The notes under the pieces were generated by a model. It was not told the DNA's origin. It did no database searches and saw only the letters and a program-made list of their open reading frames with translations. From WHSW01 sp035296705 (GTDB lineage Bacteria > Actinomycetota > Thermoleophilia > Solirubrobacterales > 70-9), in assembly GCA_035296705.1 (NCBI GenBank), contig DATHAL010000081.1, positions 1 through 42,603 of the forward strand: a stretch of 42,603 nucleotides of DNA, in the 5' to 3' direction. Shown here piece after piece: positions 1 to 7,766 of the stretch (positions within the stretch are counted from its first letter, which is position 1; every line of letters starts with the position of its first letter). The position numbers and the translations under genes are program-made.

Positions 1-1
1 C

Positions 2-934
2 CAGGCGGGCGCTGACCTCGCCGGGCCCGACGGAATGCCGCCGGCCGTCAACACTGGCGACGACGCGGTCGGAACGGTCGCGCGTGCGCTCGACGCCGCC
101 GGAGAGCACCCTCCGGCGGCCGGCCTCACGGTCAATCTCCACGTCTGCGCCGAGCCATGGGTGACCGACGATCCCGCCGGGCTCGTGGGCTTCATCAGCC
201 GCTATCTGGAGGCTGTTGCCGGCCGCGCCGGTGGCGGGCTTCGGATTCAACCGTTGATCGCCTACGACGACGGTCGAATCAGCGAGCGACCGCAACTCGA
301 GGCCGTGCTTGCCCGTTGCCTGCGATTCGCGACCATGGCCGAGCCGATCGCACTCCAGCCGGCCACGCTCGCCAGCGCGCTTCAGACGATGCGCCGAGCG
401 GCCGTGACGGTGAGCTGCTCCTATCACGTGAGCCTCACGTCGCTGCTCGCCGGGGTGCCGTCGGTGCTGCTCTTCGGCAACGAGTACTACGCGCAGAAAG
501 CGGGCGCGCTGCGACGGGACTTCCCGCTGGGTGAGGAGTACTTCTGCAACACCTCGGCCAAGCCGGAGGGGGCGGGCGCGGCCCTCGCCGCGCGTCTCGA
601 ACCGCATGCCCGGAGCAGGGACCACGAGCTCCTCGCGATTGCGCGCGATTCCGTACTGCAGCGGCGCCAGCGCGCCGAGCGCGAGCTCCTGGAGCAGCTT
701 GCCCCCGGCAGCGAGCGAGCCCGGGCCGGCGGCAGCAACCGCCGCGGTGTCACCGCCGGGTCGGGCGTCGACGCGTTGGTTCGGGCGTGGGCGCGCCTGC
801 GAGACGATCGCGCCGCGGTCGTCGAGCAAGCCGCAGGGCGCCAGGCGCTCTTGGACGAGGTTGAGCGCTCGGCGAGCTGGCGCGTGACCGCGCCGCTGCG
901 CGCCGCGAAGCGCCTCGGACGCCCTCGGGACTGA
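2..934 (+). CDS. Polysaccharide pyruvyl transferase-like protein (5' partial)
   Basis: The reading frame is open back to base 2, so the true start lies outside the window; the first ATG inside is at 35. The segment around 409-465 encodes a Cys-Ser-Tyr-His-Val-Ser-Leu stretch followed by LLAGVPSVLL. This resembles the C-terminal donor-binding part of polysaccharide pyruvyl transferases, where a dispensable-looking SxRxHxxxxxLLxGvP motif recurs. The protein ends with SWRVTAPLRAAKR, a tail common on actinobacterial envelope-glycan glycosyltransferases. The family adds pyruvate ketals to, or otherwise modifies, cell-surface polysaccharides. It probably closes a glycan cluster lying to the left. 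A glycosyltransferase-like role is an alternative, because the N-terminal half is not visible. Confidence 0.6.
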   Translation, partial: QAGADLAGPDGMPPAVNTGDDAVGTVARALDAAGEHPPAAGLTVNLHVCAEPWVTDDPAGLVGFISRYLEAVAGRAGGGLRIQPLIAYDDGRISERPQLEAVLARCLRFATMAEPIALQPATLASALQTMRRAAVTVSCSYHVSLTSLLAGVPSVLLFGNEYYAQKAGALRRDFPLGEEYFCNTSAKPEGAGAALAARLEPHARSRDHELLAIARDSVLQRRQRAERELLEQLAPGSERARAGGSNRRGVTAGSGVDALVRAWARLRDDRAAVVEQAAGRQALLDEVERSASWRVTAPLRAAKRLGRPRD

Positions 935-945
935 GGGCCTCGGGC

Positions 946-951
946 TATACT
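946..951 (+). promoter_or_regulatory. Possible -10 element for the rimP-nusA operon
   Basis: TATACT matches the sigma-70-type -10 consensus at five of six positions and stands out in GC-rich surroundings. No good -35 is visible. It lies 35 nt upstream of the terminator hairpin, so a transcript starting here would contain that hairpin as a leader. Confidence 0.4.
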
Positions 952-985
952 GACGGAGCCTTTTCACGTACCCGAACCCTTTCGA

Positions 986-1011
986 GGTGGGCCCGGGCCC
1001 GCCTTTTTTTT
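986..1011 (+). terminator. Intrinsic terminator or attenuator before rimP
   Basis: A 7-bp GC stem (986-992 with 997-1003, one G-T pair) closes a CCGG loop and is followed directly by eight T residues (1004-1011). It ends the upstream glycan gene or acts as an attenuator in the rimP leader. The second reading is attractive because a -10-like hexamer lies upstream of it. In Bacillus subtilis the rimP-nusA operon leader carries a NusA-dependent terminator by which NusA autoregulates. Confidence 0.8.
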
Positions 1012-1048
1012 GGCGTTTGGCAGCGTGCGGGGGCAGGAGGAAAGACCA

Positions 1049-1501
1049 GTGAGGACCGAGTTGAGCGAGCTTCAGGAGCTGCAAGAGACAATCGAGCGGA
1101 GAATCGGCGAGCACGAGCCGAGCGTTGAGTTGATCGCGCTCGAGCGGCCGGCCGCGGAGACCCTGAGGCTCTACATCGATCATCCGGAGGGCGTCGATCT
1201 GGCGCTCTGCGAGCGGGTCACGAACGAGCTGCGCGATCTGCTCGAGAGCTGGTCGCTCGAGGTCTCCTCACCGGGGGCCGACCGGCCGCTCACGAAACCC
1301 GAGCACTATCGTCGTTTTCTCGGCCGCCGGGTCAAGGTCCGAACCGAGGAGGAGGTGGAGGGCAGGCGAAACTTCACCGGGAGGCTCACGGACGCCGACG
1401 AGCAGAGCGTCTCCCTGGAGGCGGACGGGGACGCGATCCGCATCCCGCTGGCGCGCATCCGTCGATCGAATCTGGTTCCCGAGTTTGGAGGTAGCGGTTG
1501 A
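1049..1501 (+). CDS. rimP: Ribosome maturation factor RimP
   Basis: This 150-residue protein matches RimP: an N-terminal alpha/beta domain with LYIDHPEGVDLALCERVTNEL, the LEVSSPGADRPL signature, and a small C-terminal SH3-like barrel ending in IRRSNLVPEF. RimP binds pre-30S particles and assists assembly of the 30S head. I chose the GTG at 1049 because AGGAGG at 1035-1040 sits 8 nt upstream. The longer TTG frame at 1010 begins inside the terminator T-run and is unlikely. The stop overlaps the nusA start in a TTGA quartet. It is the first gene of the nusA-infB operon. Confidence 0.93.
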   Translation: MRTELSELQELQETIERRIGEHEPSVELIALERPAAETLRLYIDHPEGVDLALCERVTNELRDLLESWSLEVSSPGADRPLTKPEHYRRFLGRRVKVRTEEEVEGRRNFTGRLTDADEQSVSLEADGDAIRIPLARIRRSNLVPEFGGSG

Positions 1502-3075
1502 GTCGCGAGATCGTCGAGGCACTGCATGGCCTCGAACAAGAGAAGGGCATCGACGCAGAGACGCTGATGGCGGCGCTTGAGGACGCGCTGCTCTCCGCCT
1601 ACAAGAAGAGCCCCGGTGCGGCCAAGTACGCGCGCGTCGACCTCGATCGCGACACCGCGGATTTCCGCGTCTATGAGCTGATCCTGCCGCCGGAGCTCGA
1701 GGAGAAGCTCCTGGCGCAGGTCGCCGAGGAGCAGGAGCAGACGATCGACCCGGAGACGGGGGAGCTCCGCGAGCCCGAGGAGCCGGAGCTCGATCCGGAG
1801 ATCCTCGAGCCGTATCGCGATCAGATCAAGGCGCGCGACGTGACGCCGGATGACTTCGGCCGGATCGCGGCGCAGACCGCGAAGCAGGTGATCCTCCAGC
1901 GGATCCGTGAGGCCGAGCGCCAGATGATGTACGACGAGTACCAGGACCGTGTCGGCGAGCTGATCACCGGGATCATCCAGCAATCCGACAACCGGTACAC
2001 GCTCGTCCAGCTCCGCGAGCGGGTCGAGGCGCTCCTGCCTCGCTCCGAGCAGGTCTGGAACGAGCGCTACGACCACGGGATGCGCGTCAAGGCCGTGATC
2101 ACCGACGTCTCCGCCGAGGGCAAGGGGCCGAGCATCGTCGTCTCGCGCCGCAGCCCGGAGCTGATCAAGGAGCTCTTCGAGCTCGAGGTGCCGGAGATCG
2201 CGGACGGCCTGGTTGAGATCGTCGGCGTCGCCCGCGAGCCCGGCTACCGCTCGAAGATCGCGGTCATCTCGCACGCCGACGGCGTCGACCCTGTCGGTGC
2301 ATGCGTCGGCCCGCGTGGATCGCGCGTCCGCATGGTCGTCTCCGAGCTCCGCGGCGAGAAGATCGACATCATTCCCTACAACGACGAGCCCGCCCGGTTC
2401 GTCGCCAAGGCGCTCTCGCCGGCGCGGGTGCGCGAGGTGCTCGTCGACGACGAGACCAAGGAAGCGACCGTGATCGTCCCCGACGACCAGCTTTCGCTCG
2501 CGATCGGCCGCGAGGGCCAGAACGCGCGGCTGGCCGCGAAGCTCACCGGCTGGAAGGTTGACATCAAGTCGCAGACCGAGTTCTCGGAGGTCGAGGAGAT
2601 CGAGTACGAGCAGGAGGAGCACGCGGACGGCCGCTGCGCTGCCGTCCTCTCCGCCGGCCGTCGGTGCCCGAACGCGGCGCTCGAGGGGTCGCGCTACTGC
2701 GGCCTTCCGCAGCATCAGGCGCTGAGCCGCCTCTCCACCAACCAGGTGACCGTGCTGGCGCCGCTCAGCGACGAGGAGGTCGCGGTGCTCGCGGACCCGG
2801 ACGCATCCGACGATCTGGTCGCGCCGCTCGTCGAGCGTGCGGAGGCCGAGTTCTCGGCCGAGGCGGAGACGCCCGCGCCGCCGGCCGAGCCGGAGGCGCC
2901 GACGGCGCCGCCGGTCGAGGAGCCGGAGGAGCCGGCCGACCCGAGCGAGCCCGAGGAGCCCGAGGAGCCTGCGGAGCAGCCCGAGCAGGCCGAGACGACC
3001 GTTGACGGCGGCGTGCCGGAGGAGGAGGCCGCGGCCGAGGCTCCGACCGACGAGAAGGCGGAGGCGCAGTCGTAG
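1498..3075 (+). CDS. nusA: Transcription termination/antitermination factor NusA with C-terminal Cys3-His motif
   Basis: This 525-residue NusA binds RNA polymerase and nascent RNA and modulates pausing and termination. Domains in order: N-terminal RNAP-binding domain (about 1-125), S1 (about 135-200), KH1 with GPRG at 271-274 and KH2 with GREG at 337-340. After KH2 there is an unusual segment with C380, C390, C401 and H406 (C-x9-C-x10-C-x4-H), which looks like a small zinc-binding motif of the DUF5763 type. A Pro/Glu-rich acidic tail follows (about 450-525). The TTG start at 1498 is preceded by GGAGGT at 1487-1492 and overlaps the rimP stop. There is no ylxR gene between nusA and infB; infB begins at the next base after the stop. 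Confidence 0.95.
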   Translation: MSREIVEALHGLEQEKGIDAETLMAALEDALLSAYKKSPGAAKYARVDLDRDTADFRVYELILPPELEEKLLAQVAEEQEQTIDPETGELREPEEPELDPEILEPYRDQIKARDVTPDDFGRIAAQTAKQVILQRIREAERQMMYDEYQDRVGELITGIIQQSDNRYTLVQLRERVEALLPRSEQVWNERYDHGMRVKAVITDVSAEGKGPSIVVSRRSPELIKELFELEVPEIADGLVEIVGVAREPGYRSKIAVISHADGVDPVGACVGPRGSRVRMVVSELRGEKIDIIPYNDEPARFVAKALSPARVREVLVDDETKEATVIVPDDQLSLAIGREGQNARLAAKLTGWKVDIKSQTEFSEVEEIEYEQEEHADGRCAAVLSAGRRCPNAALEGSRYCGLPQHQALSRLSTNQVTVLAPLSDEEVAVLADPDASDDLVAPLVERAEAEFSAEAETPAPPAEPEAPTAPPVEEPEEPADPSEPEEPEEPAEQPEQAETTVDGGVPEEEAAAEAPTDEKAEAQS

Positions 3076-5319
3076 GTGGCCCGTAAGCGCGTCCACGAGA
3101 TCGCCAAGCAGGAGGGCGTCACCTCCAAGGACGTCCTCGCCGCGCTCGCTGCCGCGGGGGTCGAGGCGAAGGCCGCAGCGTCGAGCGTCGACGAGGATGT
3201 CGCTCTTCAGGCGCTTCGCGCCGGGAACGGGGAGGCGTCGGCCGCGCCGACGGAGTCGCAGCGCGCCGAGGCGCCCACCGCCGCGGCGGCGCCACCCGGC
3301 GATCAGGCGGCGGCCAACCAGGCCGCTCCCGCCCAGGGAAACCCCGTACGCCCGATGCGCCCTGTTGACGGCGCCGGAGGCGGCGCCGGCAAGTCCGGCC
3401 AGAAGAAGCGGCGCCGCGTCGTCATCGACTCGCAGGCCTCACGCCGCGATCAGATGCCGCAGGCACCGCCGCGCCGCCCGCCGCGGCGCCGGGGCGGGCG
3501 GCGCCGCCGGCCGCTGCTCGAGGAACCGGTCGCGAAGGCACCGGAGGTCGAGCGCGAGCCGGAGGCGATCAAGGTCCCGGCCGGCGCCACCGTCCGCGAG
3601 GTCGCCGAGACGCTCGGCGTCGGCTCGGCGGAGGTGATCAAAAATCTGATGCAGCTCGGCGAGATGGCGACGCTAACGCAGTCGCTGCCGGACGAGACGA
3701 TCCAGGTCCTCGCCCAGGAGCTCGGGCAGAAGGTCGAGGTCGTGACCGCCGCCGAGGAGGTCGAGGAGGCACCCGAGTATGAGGACTCCGCCGAGGACCT
3801 CGCGGAGCGCCCGCCCGTGGTCACGATCATGGGCCACGTCGTCCACGGCAAGACGTCGCTGCTCGACGCGATCCGCGAGACGGAGGTCGTTGCCGGTGAG
3901 GCCGGCGGGATCACGCAGCACATCGGCGCCTACCAGGTAAGCCACAACGGCAAGATGATCAGTTTCATCGACACTCCGGGCCACGCGGCGTTCACGGCGA
4001 TGCGCGCCCGCGGGGCCGACGTCACCGACATCGTCGTGATCGTCGTCGCAGCCGACGACGGCGTCATGCCGCAAACCGTGGAGGCGATCGACCACGCCCG
4101 CGCCGCCGAGGTCCCGATGCTGGTCGCGGTAAACAAGATCGACCTCCCGGACTCGAACCCCGACAAGGTGAAGGGCGAGCTCGCCAGCCAGGGGCTCAGC
4201 CCCGAGGACTGGGGCGGCGACACGATCTTTGTCAACGTCTCGGCGAAGACGAAGGAGAACCTCGACGAGCTGCTCGAGAACATCGTCCTGCTCGCCGAGG
4301 TCGAGGAGCTTCGTGCGAACCCGGACGCGCCCGCCTCCGGGTCGGTCATCGAGTCGCACCTCGACCCCGGCCGCGGCCCGGTCGCCACCGTCCTCATCCA
4401 GCGCGGCACGCTCCACGTCGGCGACTCCGTCGTCGCCGGCCCACAGTGGGGCAAGGTGCGCGCGATGCAGGATCACTCGGGCGCTCGCGTCACCGAGGCG
4501 AAGCCCGGCGACCCCGTCGAGGTGCTCGGCTTCGAGGGCGTCTGCGAGGCCGGCGAGCACGTCGAGGTGGTCGAGAACGACCGCCGTGCCCGGCAGCTCG
4601 CCCAGGAGCGCCAGACGCGCCTCAAGTCAGAGCAGCTCGCGCGCCGTCAGTCGCGCAGGCTGACGCTCGACGAGGTCTTCGCGAAGGCCCGCGAGGGGGA
4701 GATCAACGAGCTCAACATCCTGCTCAAGGCCGACGTGTCCGGATCGCTCGAAGCGCTCCAGGACGAGATCGCGAAGCTCCCTCAGGACGAGATCGTCGTC
4801 AATGTGATCCGCTCCGCCGCGGGCGGCATCAACGAGTCCGACGTCATGCTCGCCGCGGCCTCCGACGCCGTCATCATCGGCTTCAACGTCCGCCCGCTCA
4901 CCGACGCTCGCCGCGCCGCCGAGCGCGAGGGCGTCGAGATCCGCACCTACTCGGTGATCTACAAGGTGACCGAGGACCTGCGGGCGGCGATGGAGGGCAT
5001 GCTCGAGCCCGAGGAGGTCGAGGAGACGCTCGGCCAGGCTGAGATCCTCGAGCTCTTCAAGGCCTCGCGTGTCGGCACGATCGCCGGCTGCTCGGTCAGC
5101 GACGGCCGCCTCGTCCGCGGCGCGGCGGTCAGGCTCGTGCGCGAGGGCACGGTGGTCTGGACCGGCCGGATCGGTTCCCTGCGCCGCTTCAAGGACGACG
5201 TCCGTGAGGTCGAGGCCGGTCTCGAGTGCGGCGTCGTGCTCGAGAACTACCAGGACGTCAAGGTCGGCGACGTGATCGAGGCCTTCGAGACCCGCCAGGT
5301 CGAGAAGACGCTCGAGTAG
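3076..5319 (+). CDS. infB: Translation initiation factor IF-2 with variant P-loop
   Basis: This 747-residue GTPase brings initiator tRNA to the 30S subunit. Features in order: an IF2_N helical module (3-50), an Ala/Pro and Arg-rich linker (about 60-155), a second IF2_N module (about 160-220), then the G domain with G1 at 253-260, GGITQHIG (G2), DTPGH at 299-303 (G3), NKID at 353-356 (G4) and SAK (G5), then domains II-IV. G1 reads GHVVHGKT rather than the near-invariant GHVDHGKT, so Val256 replaces the P-loop Asp. The GTG start follows the nusA stop directly, with GGAGG at 3060-3064. It is co-transcribed with rimP and nusA by position. Confidence 0.96.
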   Translation: MARKRVHEIAKQEGVTSKDVLAALAAAGVEAKAAASSVDEDVALQALRAGNGEASAAPTESQRAEAPTAAAAPPGDQAAANQAAPAQGNPVRPMRPVDGAGGGAGKSGQKKRRRVVIDSQASRRDQMPQAPPRRPPRRRGGRRRRPLLEEPVAKAPEVEREPEAIKVPAGATVREVAETLGVGSAEVIKNLMQLGEMATLTQSLPDETIQVLAQELGQKVEVVTAAEEVEEAPEYEDSAEDLAERPPVVTIMGHVVHGKTSLLDAIRETEVVAGEAGGITQHIGAYQVSHNGKMISFIDTPGHAAFTAMRARGADVTDIVVIVVAADDGVMPQTVEAIDHARAAEVPMLVAVNKIDLPDSNPDKVKGELASQGLSPEDWGGDTIFVNVSAKTKENLDELLENIVLLAEVEELRANPDAPASGSVIESHLDPGRGPVATVLIQRGTLHVGDSVVAGPQWGKVRAMQDHSGARVTEAKPGDPVEVLGFEGVCEAGEHVEVVENDRRARQLAQERQTRLKSEQLARRQSRRLTLDEVFAKAREGEINELNILLKADVSGSLEALQDEIAKLPQDEIVVNVIRSAAGGINESDVMLAAASDAVIIGFNVRPLTDARRAAEREGVEIRTYSVIYKVTEDLRAAMEGMLEPEEVEETLGQAEILELFKASRVGTIAGCSVSDGRLVRGAAVRLVREGTVVWTGRIGSLRRFKDDVREVEAGLECGVVLENYQDVKVGDVIEAFETRQVEKTLE

Positions 5320-5368
5320 CGGCCGCCCCGGCGCCGGGATTGGCGCCCGCCTACGCTTTGGGCGCTGC

Positions 5369-5671
5369 ATGGCGACTGCCTACGTCTCACTGACCGAGGT
5401 CCGGCTCGACCTGCGCCACGCGCGGAATCTGAAGGAGAAGCGGCAGGTCGTGAACTCACTCAAGACGCAGATCCGGCAGAGGTTCGTCGCCGCCGTCGCT
5501 GAGGTCGGCGACCACGACGATCGCCGGAGCGCCGATCTGCTCGTGGCGCTCGTCGGCGGGGCGGAGGTGCGGGCTCGCGCTGCCGAGCTGGAGCGGTTCA
5601 TCGAGGCCCGTTGTCCAGATGCGTGCGCGTTCGAGCGCGACCTCCTGAGCCTGGCCGACGTTCGCGACTAA
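5369..5671 (+). CDS. DUF503 (YlxP-like) protein
   Basis: This 100-residue protein has the DUF503 pattern: an N-terminal strand, then LRHARNLKEKRQVVNSLKTQI and the RFVAAVAEV strand, closing with a helix before FERDLLSL. The family (YlxP in Bacillus) lies between infB and rbfA in many bacteria, as here. It folds as a small ferredoxin-like domain with no settled function, though links to ribosome assembly are often inferred from position. The usual Asn of the RFN motif is absent (RFVAAVAEV). A TACGCT hexamer 11 nt upstream could be a -10; there is no clear SD. A GGCGCC/GGCGCC hairpin lies in the 49-nt gap after infB. Confidence 0.85.
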   Translation: MATAYVSLTEVRLDLRHARNLKEKRQVVNSLKTQIRQRFVAAVAEVGDHDDRRSADLLVALVGGAEVRARAAELERFIEARCPDACAFERDLLSLADVRD

Positions 5672-5690
5672 AGGCCCGGGATGCCCCTGT

Positions 5691-5696
5691 TATGTT
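5691..5696 (+). promoter_or_regulatory. Possible -10 element, leaderless rbfA transcript
   Basis: TATGTT lies 8 nt before the ATG at 5705. This is the spacing expected if transcription begins at or next to the start codon. No -35 is clear. Confidence 0.4.
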
Positions 5697-5704
5697 GGCC
5701 CGGT

Positions 5705-6046
5705 ATGGCTGGAGGCGACCGCATGCGGCGGATCGACGAGGTCATGCGGAAGATCGTCGGCACGGCGATCGCCAACGACCTCGAGGATCCAAGGATCGGT
5801 TTCGTGACTGTCACCGCCGTTCACACCAGCCCTGATCTGCGCTCGGCGCGGGTCTACGTGAGCGTGCTGGGCGACGAGCAGGAGCGCGAGGCGACGCTCG
5901 CAGCGCTTCGCTCATCACATGGGAAGCTCCAGGCGGCGATCGCGCGGGAGGTCAGGATCAAGCACACCCCGACGCTCACGTTTCACTACGACGAAGGGCC
6001 CGAGCGCGGCATTCGGCTGACGCGCCTGCTCGAGGGCAACGAGTGA
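5705..6046 (+). CDS. rbfA: 30S ribosome-binding factor RbfA
   Basis: This small KH-fold protein binds immature 30S subunits near the 16S 5' helix and aids late maturation. The family signature is visible as IANDLEDPRIGFVTVTAVHTSPDLRSARVYVSVLG and later IKHTPTLTFHYDEGPERGIRL. Two starts compete. ATG at 5705 gives 113 residues and sits 8 nt after a TATGTT hexamer (leaderless reading). ATG at 5723 has GGAGG 7 nt upstream (SD reading) and gives MRRIDEVM. The ATG at 5681 is unlikely because it would place the hexamer inside the gene. The stop is followed by a 52-nt gap to nrnA. Confidence 0.92.
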   Translation: MAGGDRMRRIDEVMRKIVGTAIANDLEDPRIGFVTVTAVHTSPDLRSARVYVSVLGDEQEREATLAALRSSHGKLQAAIAREVRIKHTPTLTFHYDEGPERGIRLTRLLEGNE

Positions 6047-6098
6047 GGCGGCGCCCGACAGGGCGAAGCCGGGCGCGGCCGCTGGTGAGGCCGCTGCG

Positions 6099-7100
6099 AT
6101 GACCGGAGAGGTGATTGCGCCGGCGACCGACCTCGACCGGGCGGTCGAGGAGCTCCGCGCGGGCGAGCGGTTCCTGCTCACGACCCACGAGGGTCCCGAC
6201 GGCGACGCCCTCGGGTCGCTCCTCGCCCTCCACAACGTGCTCGAGCAGCTCGGTAAGGACTCGCTGATGTTCCTGGCCGCCAAGGAGTTCCCGCTCCCGG
6301 TCGAGTACCGGTTCTTGCCGCTCACCGACGTCTTCCACGAGCCGCCGGCAGACCTCGTGGACCGCACGCTCGTCTTCCTCGACTGCGGGAACATCGACCG
6401 GATGCCGGTCGACTTCCTGCGGCGGGAGGGGGCCCGCCTCCTCAATATCGATCACCACCACGACAACACCCGCTTCGGCACGATCAACCTCGTCGACACC
6501 GCGGCCTCGTGCACCGCGGAGATCCTGTTCGAGATCGCGAAGCGGCTCGGCGCCGTGATCACGCCCGAGATCGCCTCGGCGCTCTACGTCGGCGTGGTCA
6601 CCGACACCGGCAAGTTCATGTACGAGAACACGAGCCCCGCCGCGCACCGGATGGCGGCGGAGCTGGTCGAGGCGGGGGTCGACGTGAACGACATCTACCG
6701 GCGCCTGTATGAGCGGGTGCCGACCGAGAAGCTGCGCCTGCTCGCCCGCGCGCTCGACAAGGTGGAGCGCTACGACGACGGGCGGGTCGCGATCACCTAC
6801 ATCAGCGCCGACGACTACGCGGCAACCGGCGCCGGCGAGGAGCTCACCGAGGGCGTGATCGACTTCCTGCGCGCGCTCGAGGGCGCCGAGGTCGCGGCCG
6901 TCATCCGCGACAAGACCGACGGCGGACGAAGCGCGCGAAAGGTGAGCCTTCGCTCCTCCGATGGCGCGGTGGACGTCTCGGCGATCGCCCGCCTGCACGG
7001 TGGCGGCGGGCATCGCCGCGCCGCCGGCTTCGGCAGCGACCTCAGCTACCCGGAGCTGGTCGAGTTCCTGCGTGCCGAGATCGCCGGCCAGCTCGACTGA
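6099..7100 (+). CDS. nrnA: DHH/DHHA1 phosphoesterase, NrnA-type oligoribonuclease/pAp phosphatase
   Basis: The 333-residue product is a DHH-family phosphoesterase of the NrnA type, which degrades short oligoribonucleotides and in many bacteria also dephosphorylates pAp. Metal-binding motifs are clear: THEGPDGDALGS (D34, D36), FLDCGN, NIDHHHDN (the DHH motif) and VVTDTGKF. The C-terminal DHHA1 substrate-binding domain carries HGGGGHRRAAG. Length fits the family (about 310-340). It sits between rbfA and truB, a neighbourhood usual in Firmicutes and Actinobacteria. It fits the RNA-turnover theme of the window, which also encodes PNPase, RNase J and RNase Y. Confidence 0.93.
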   Translation: MTGEVIAPATDLDRAVEELRAGERFLLTTHEGPDGDALGSLLALHNVLEQLGKDSLMFLAAKEFPLPVEYRFLPLTDVFHEPPADLVDRTLVFLDCGNIDRMPVDFLRREGARLLNIDHHHDNTRFGTINLVDTAASCTAEILFEIAKRLGAVITPEIASALYVGVVTDTGKFMYENTSPAAHRMAAELVEAGVDVNDIYRRLYERVPTEKLRLLARALDKVERYDDGRVAITYISADDYAATGAGEELTEGVIDFLRALEGAEVAAVIRDKTDGGRSARKVSLRSSDGAVDVSAIARLHGGGGHRRAAGFGSDLSYPELVEFLRAEIAGQLD

Positions 7101-7125
7101 CCAGGGGCCCGCGGCCCACGGCGCC

Positions 7126-7743
7126 GTGCTGCTCGCCGACAAGCCGGCGGGCGCGACGTCACACGACGTGGTCGCCCGGCTGCGACGCGCCCACGGTGCG
7201 AAGGGCGGCCACGCGGGGACGCTCGACCCGTTCGCGACCGGTCTTTTGATCGTGCTGCTCGGGCGGCCCGCGACGCGCGAGCAGAGGCGGTTCACGGCGC
7301 TGCCGAAGACCTACCGCGTTCGCGCCCGGTTCGGCGCCGTCTCGACCACCGGGGACGTCGATGGCGAGATCACCGAGACCGGCCGGGTGCCCGAGGGCGA
7401 GCTCGAGCTTCCGACCGGCGAGCTCCGGCAGCGACCGCCGATCTACTCCGCGATCAAGGTGGGCGGCGAGCGCGCCTACAGGCGAGCGCGCCGCGGGGAG
7501 CAGGTCGAGATGCCCGAGCGCCTCGTCACCGTCCACCGGTTCGAGGAGATCGAGCGCTCGGACGAGGAGGCGGAGTTCGAGATCGAGTGCTCGTCGGGCA
7601 CCTACGTGCGCAGCCTGGTCGCCGACCTCGGCGACGCCTACTGCACCGCGCTCAGGCGCACCGCGATCGGGCCGTTCAGGGTCGAGGAGGCCGACGAGGA
7701 GCGCCCGATCCCGCTCTCCGACGCGCTCGCGCGCCTTCGCTAG
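7126..7743 (+). CDS. truB: tRNA pseudouridine(55) synthase TruB, compact
   Basis: TruB isomerises U55 in the T-loop of tRNAs. The opening LLADKPAGATSHDVV and GGHAGTLDPFATGLL (catalytic Asp in TLDP) are diagnostic, with RQRPPIYSAIKVGGERAYRRAR and SSGTYVRSLVADLG later. At 205 residues it is much shorter than E. coli TruB (314). The stretch between DGEITE and RQRPP is shortened, and there is no C-terminal PUA-like domain. I chose GTG at 7126, which begins just before the conserved strand. GTG at 7072 would overlap nrnA by 29 nt and add residues unlike the family. No strong SD is seen. Confidence 0.9.
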   Translation: MLLADKPAGATSHDVVARLRRAHGAKGGHAGTLDPFATGLLIVLLGRPATREQRRFTALPKTYRVRARFGAVSTTGDVDGEITETGRVPEGELELPTGELRQRPPIYSAIKVGGERAYRRARRGEQVEMPERLVTVHRFEEIERSDEEAEFEIECSSGTYVRSLVADLGDAYCTALRRTAIGPFRVEEADEERPIPLSDALARLR

Positions 7744-7766
7744 GTCGTCTGGCAGAGTCCCGGGCC

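Noticed and set aside
1010..1048. Extended rimP start at TTG 1010
   Set aside because: It begins within the terminator T-run and has no SD; GTG 1049 has AGGAGG 8 nt upstream.
1306..3096. 596-codon open frame on the - strand opposite rimP/nusA
   Set aside because: Antisense shadow with RLRLLGR-type repeats; the + strand genes are unambiguous.
5330..5347. GGCGCC-N6-GGCGCC as a terminator after infB
   Set aside because: No T-run follows, the stem is a self-complementary GC word common in this genome, and the DUF503 gene begins 21 nt later.
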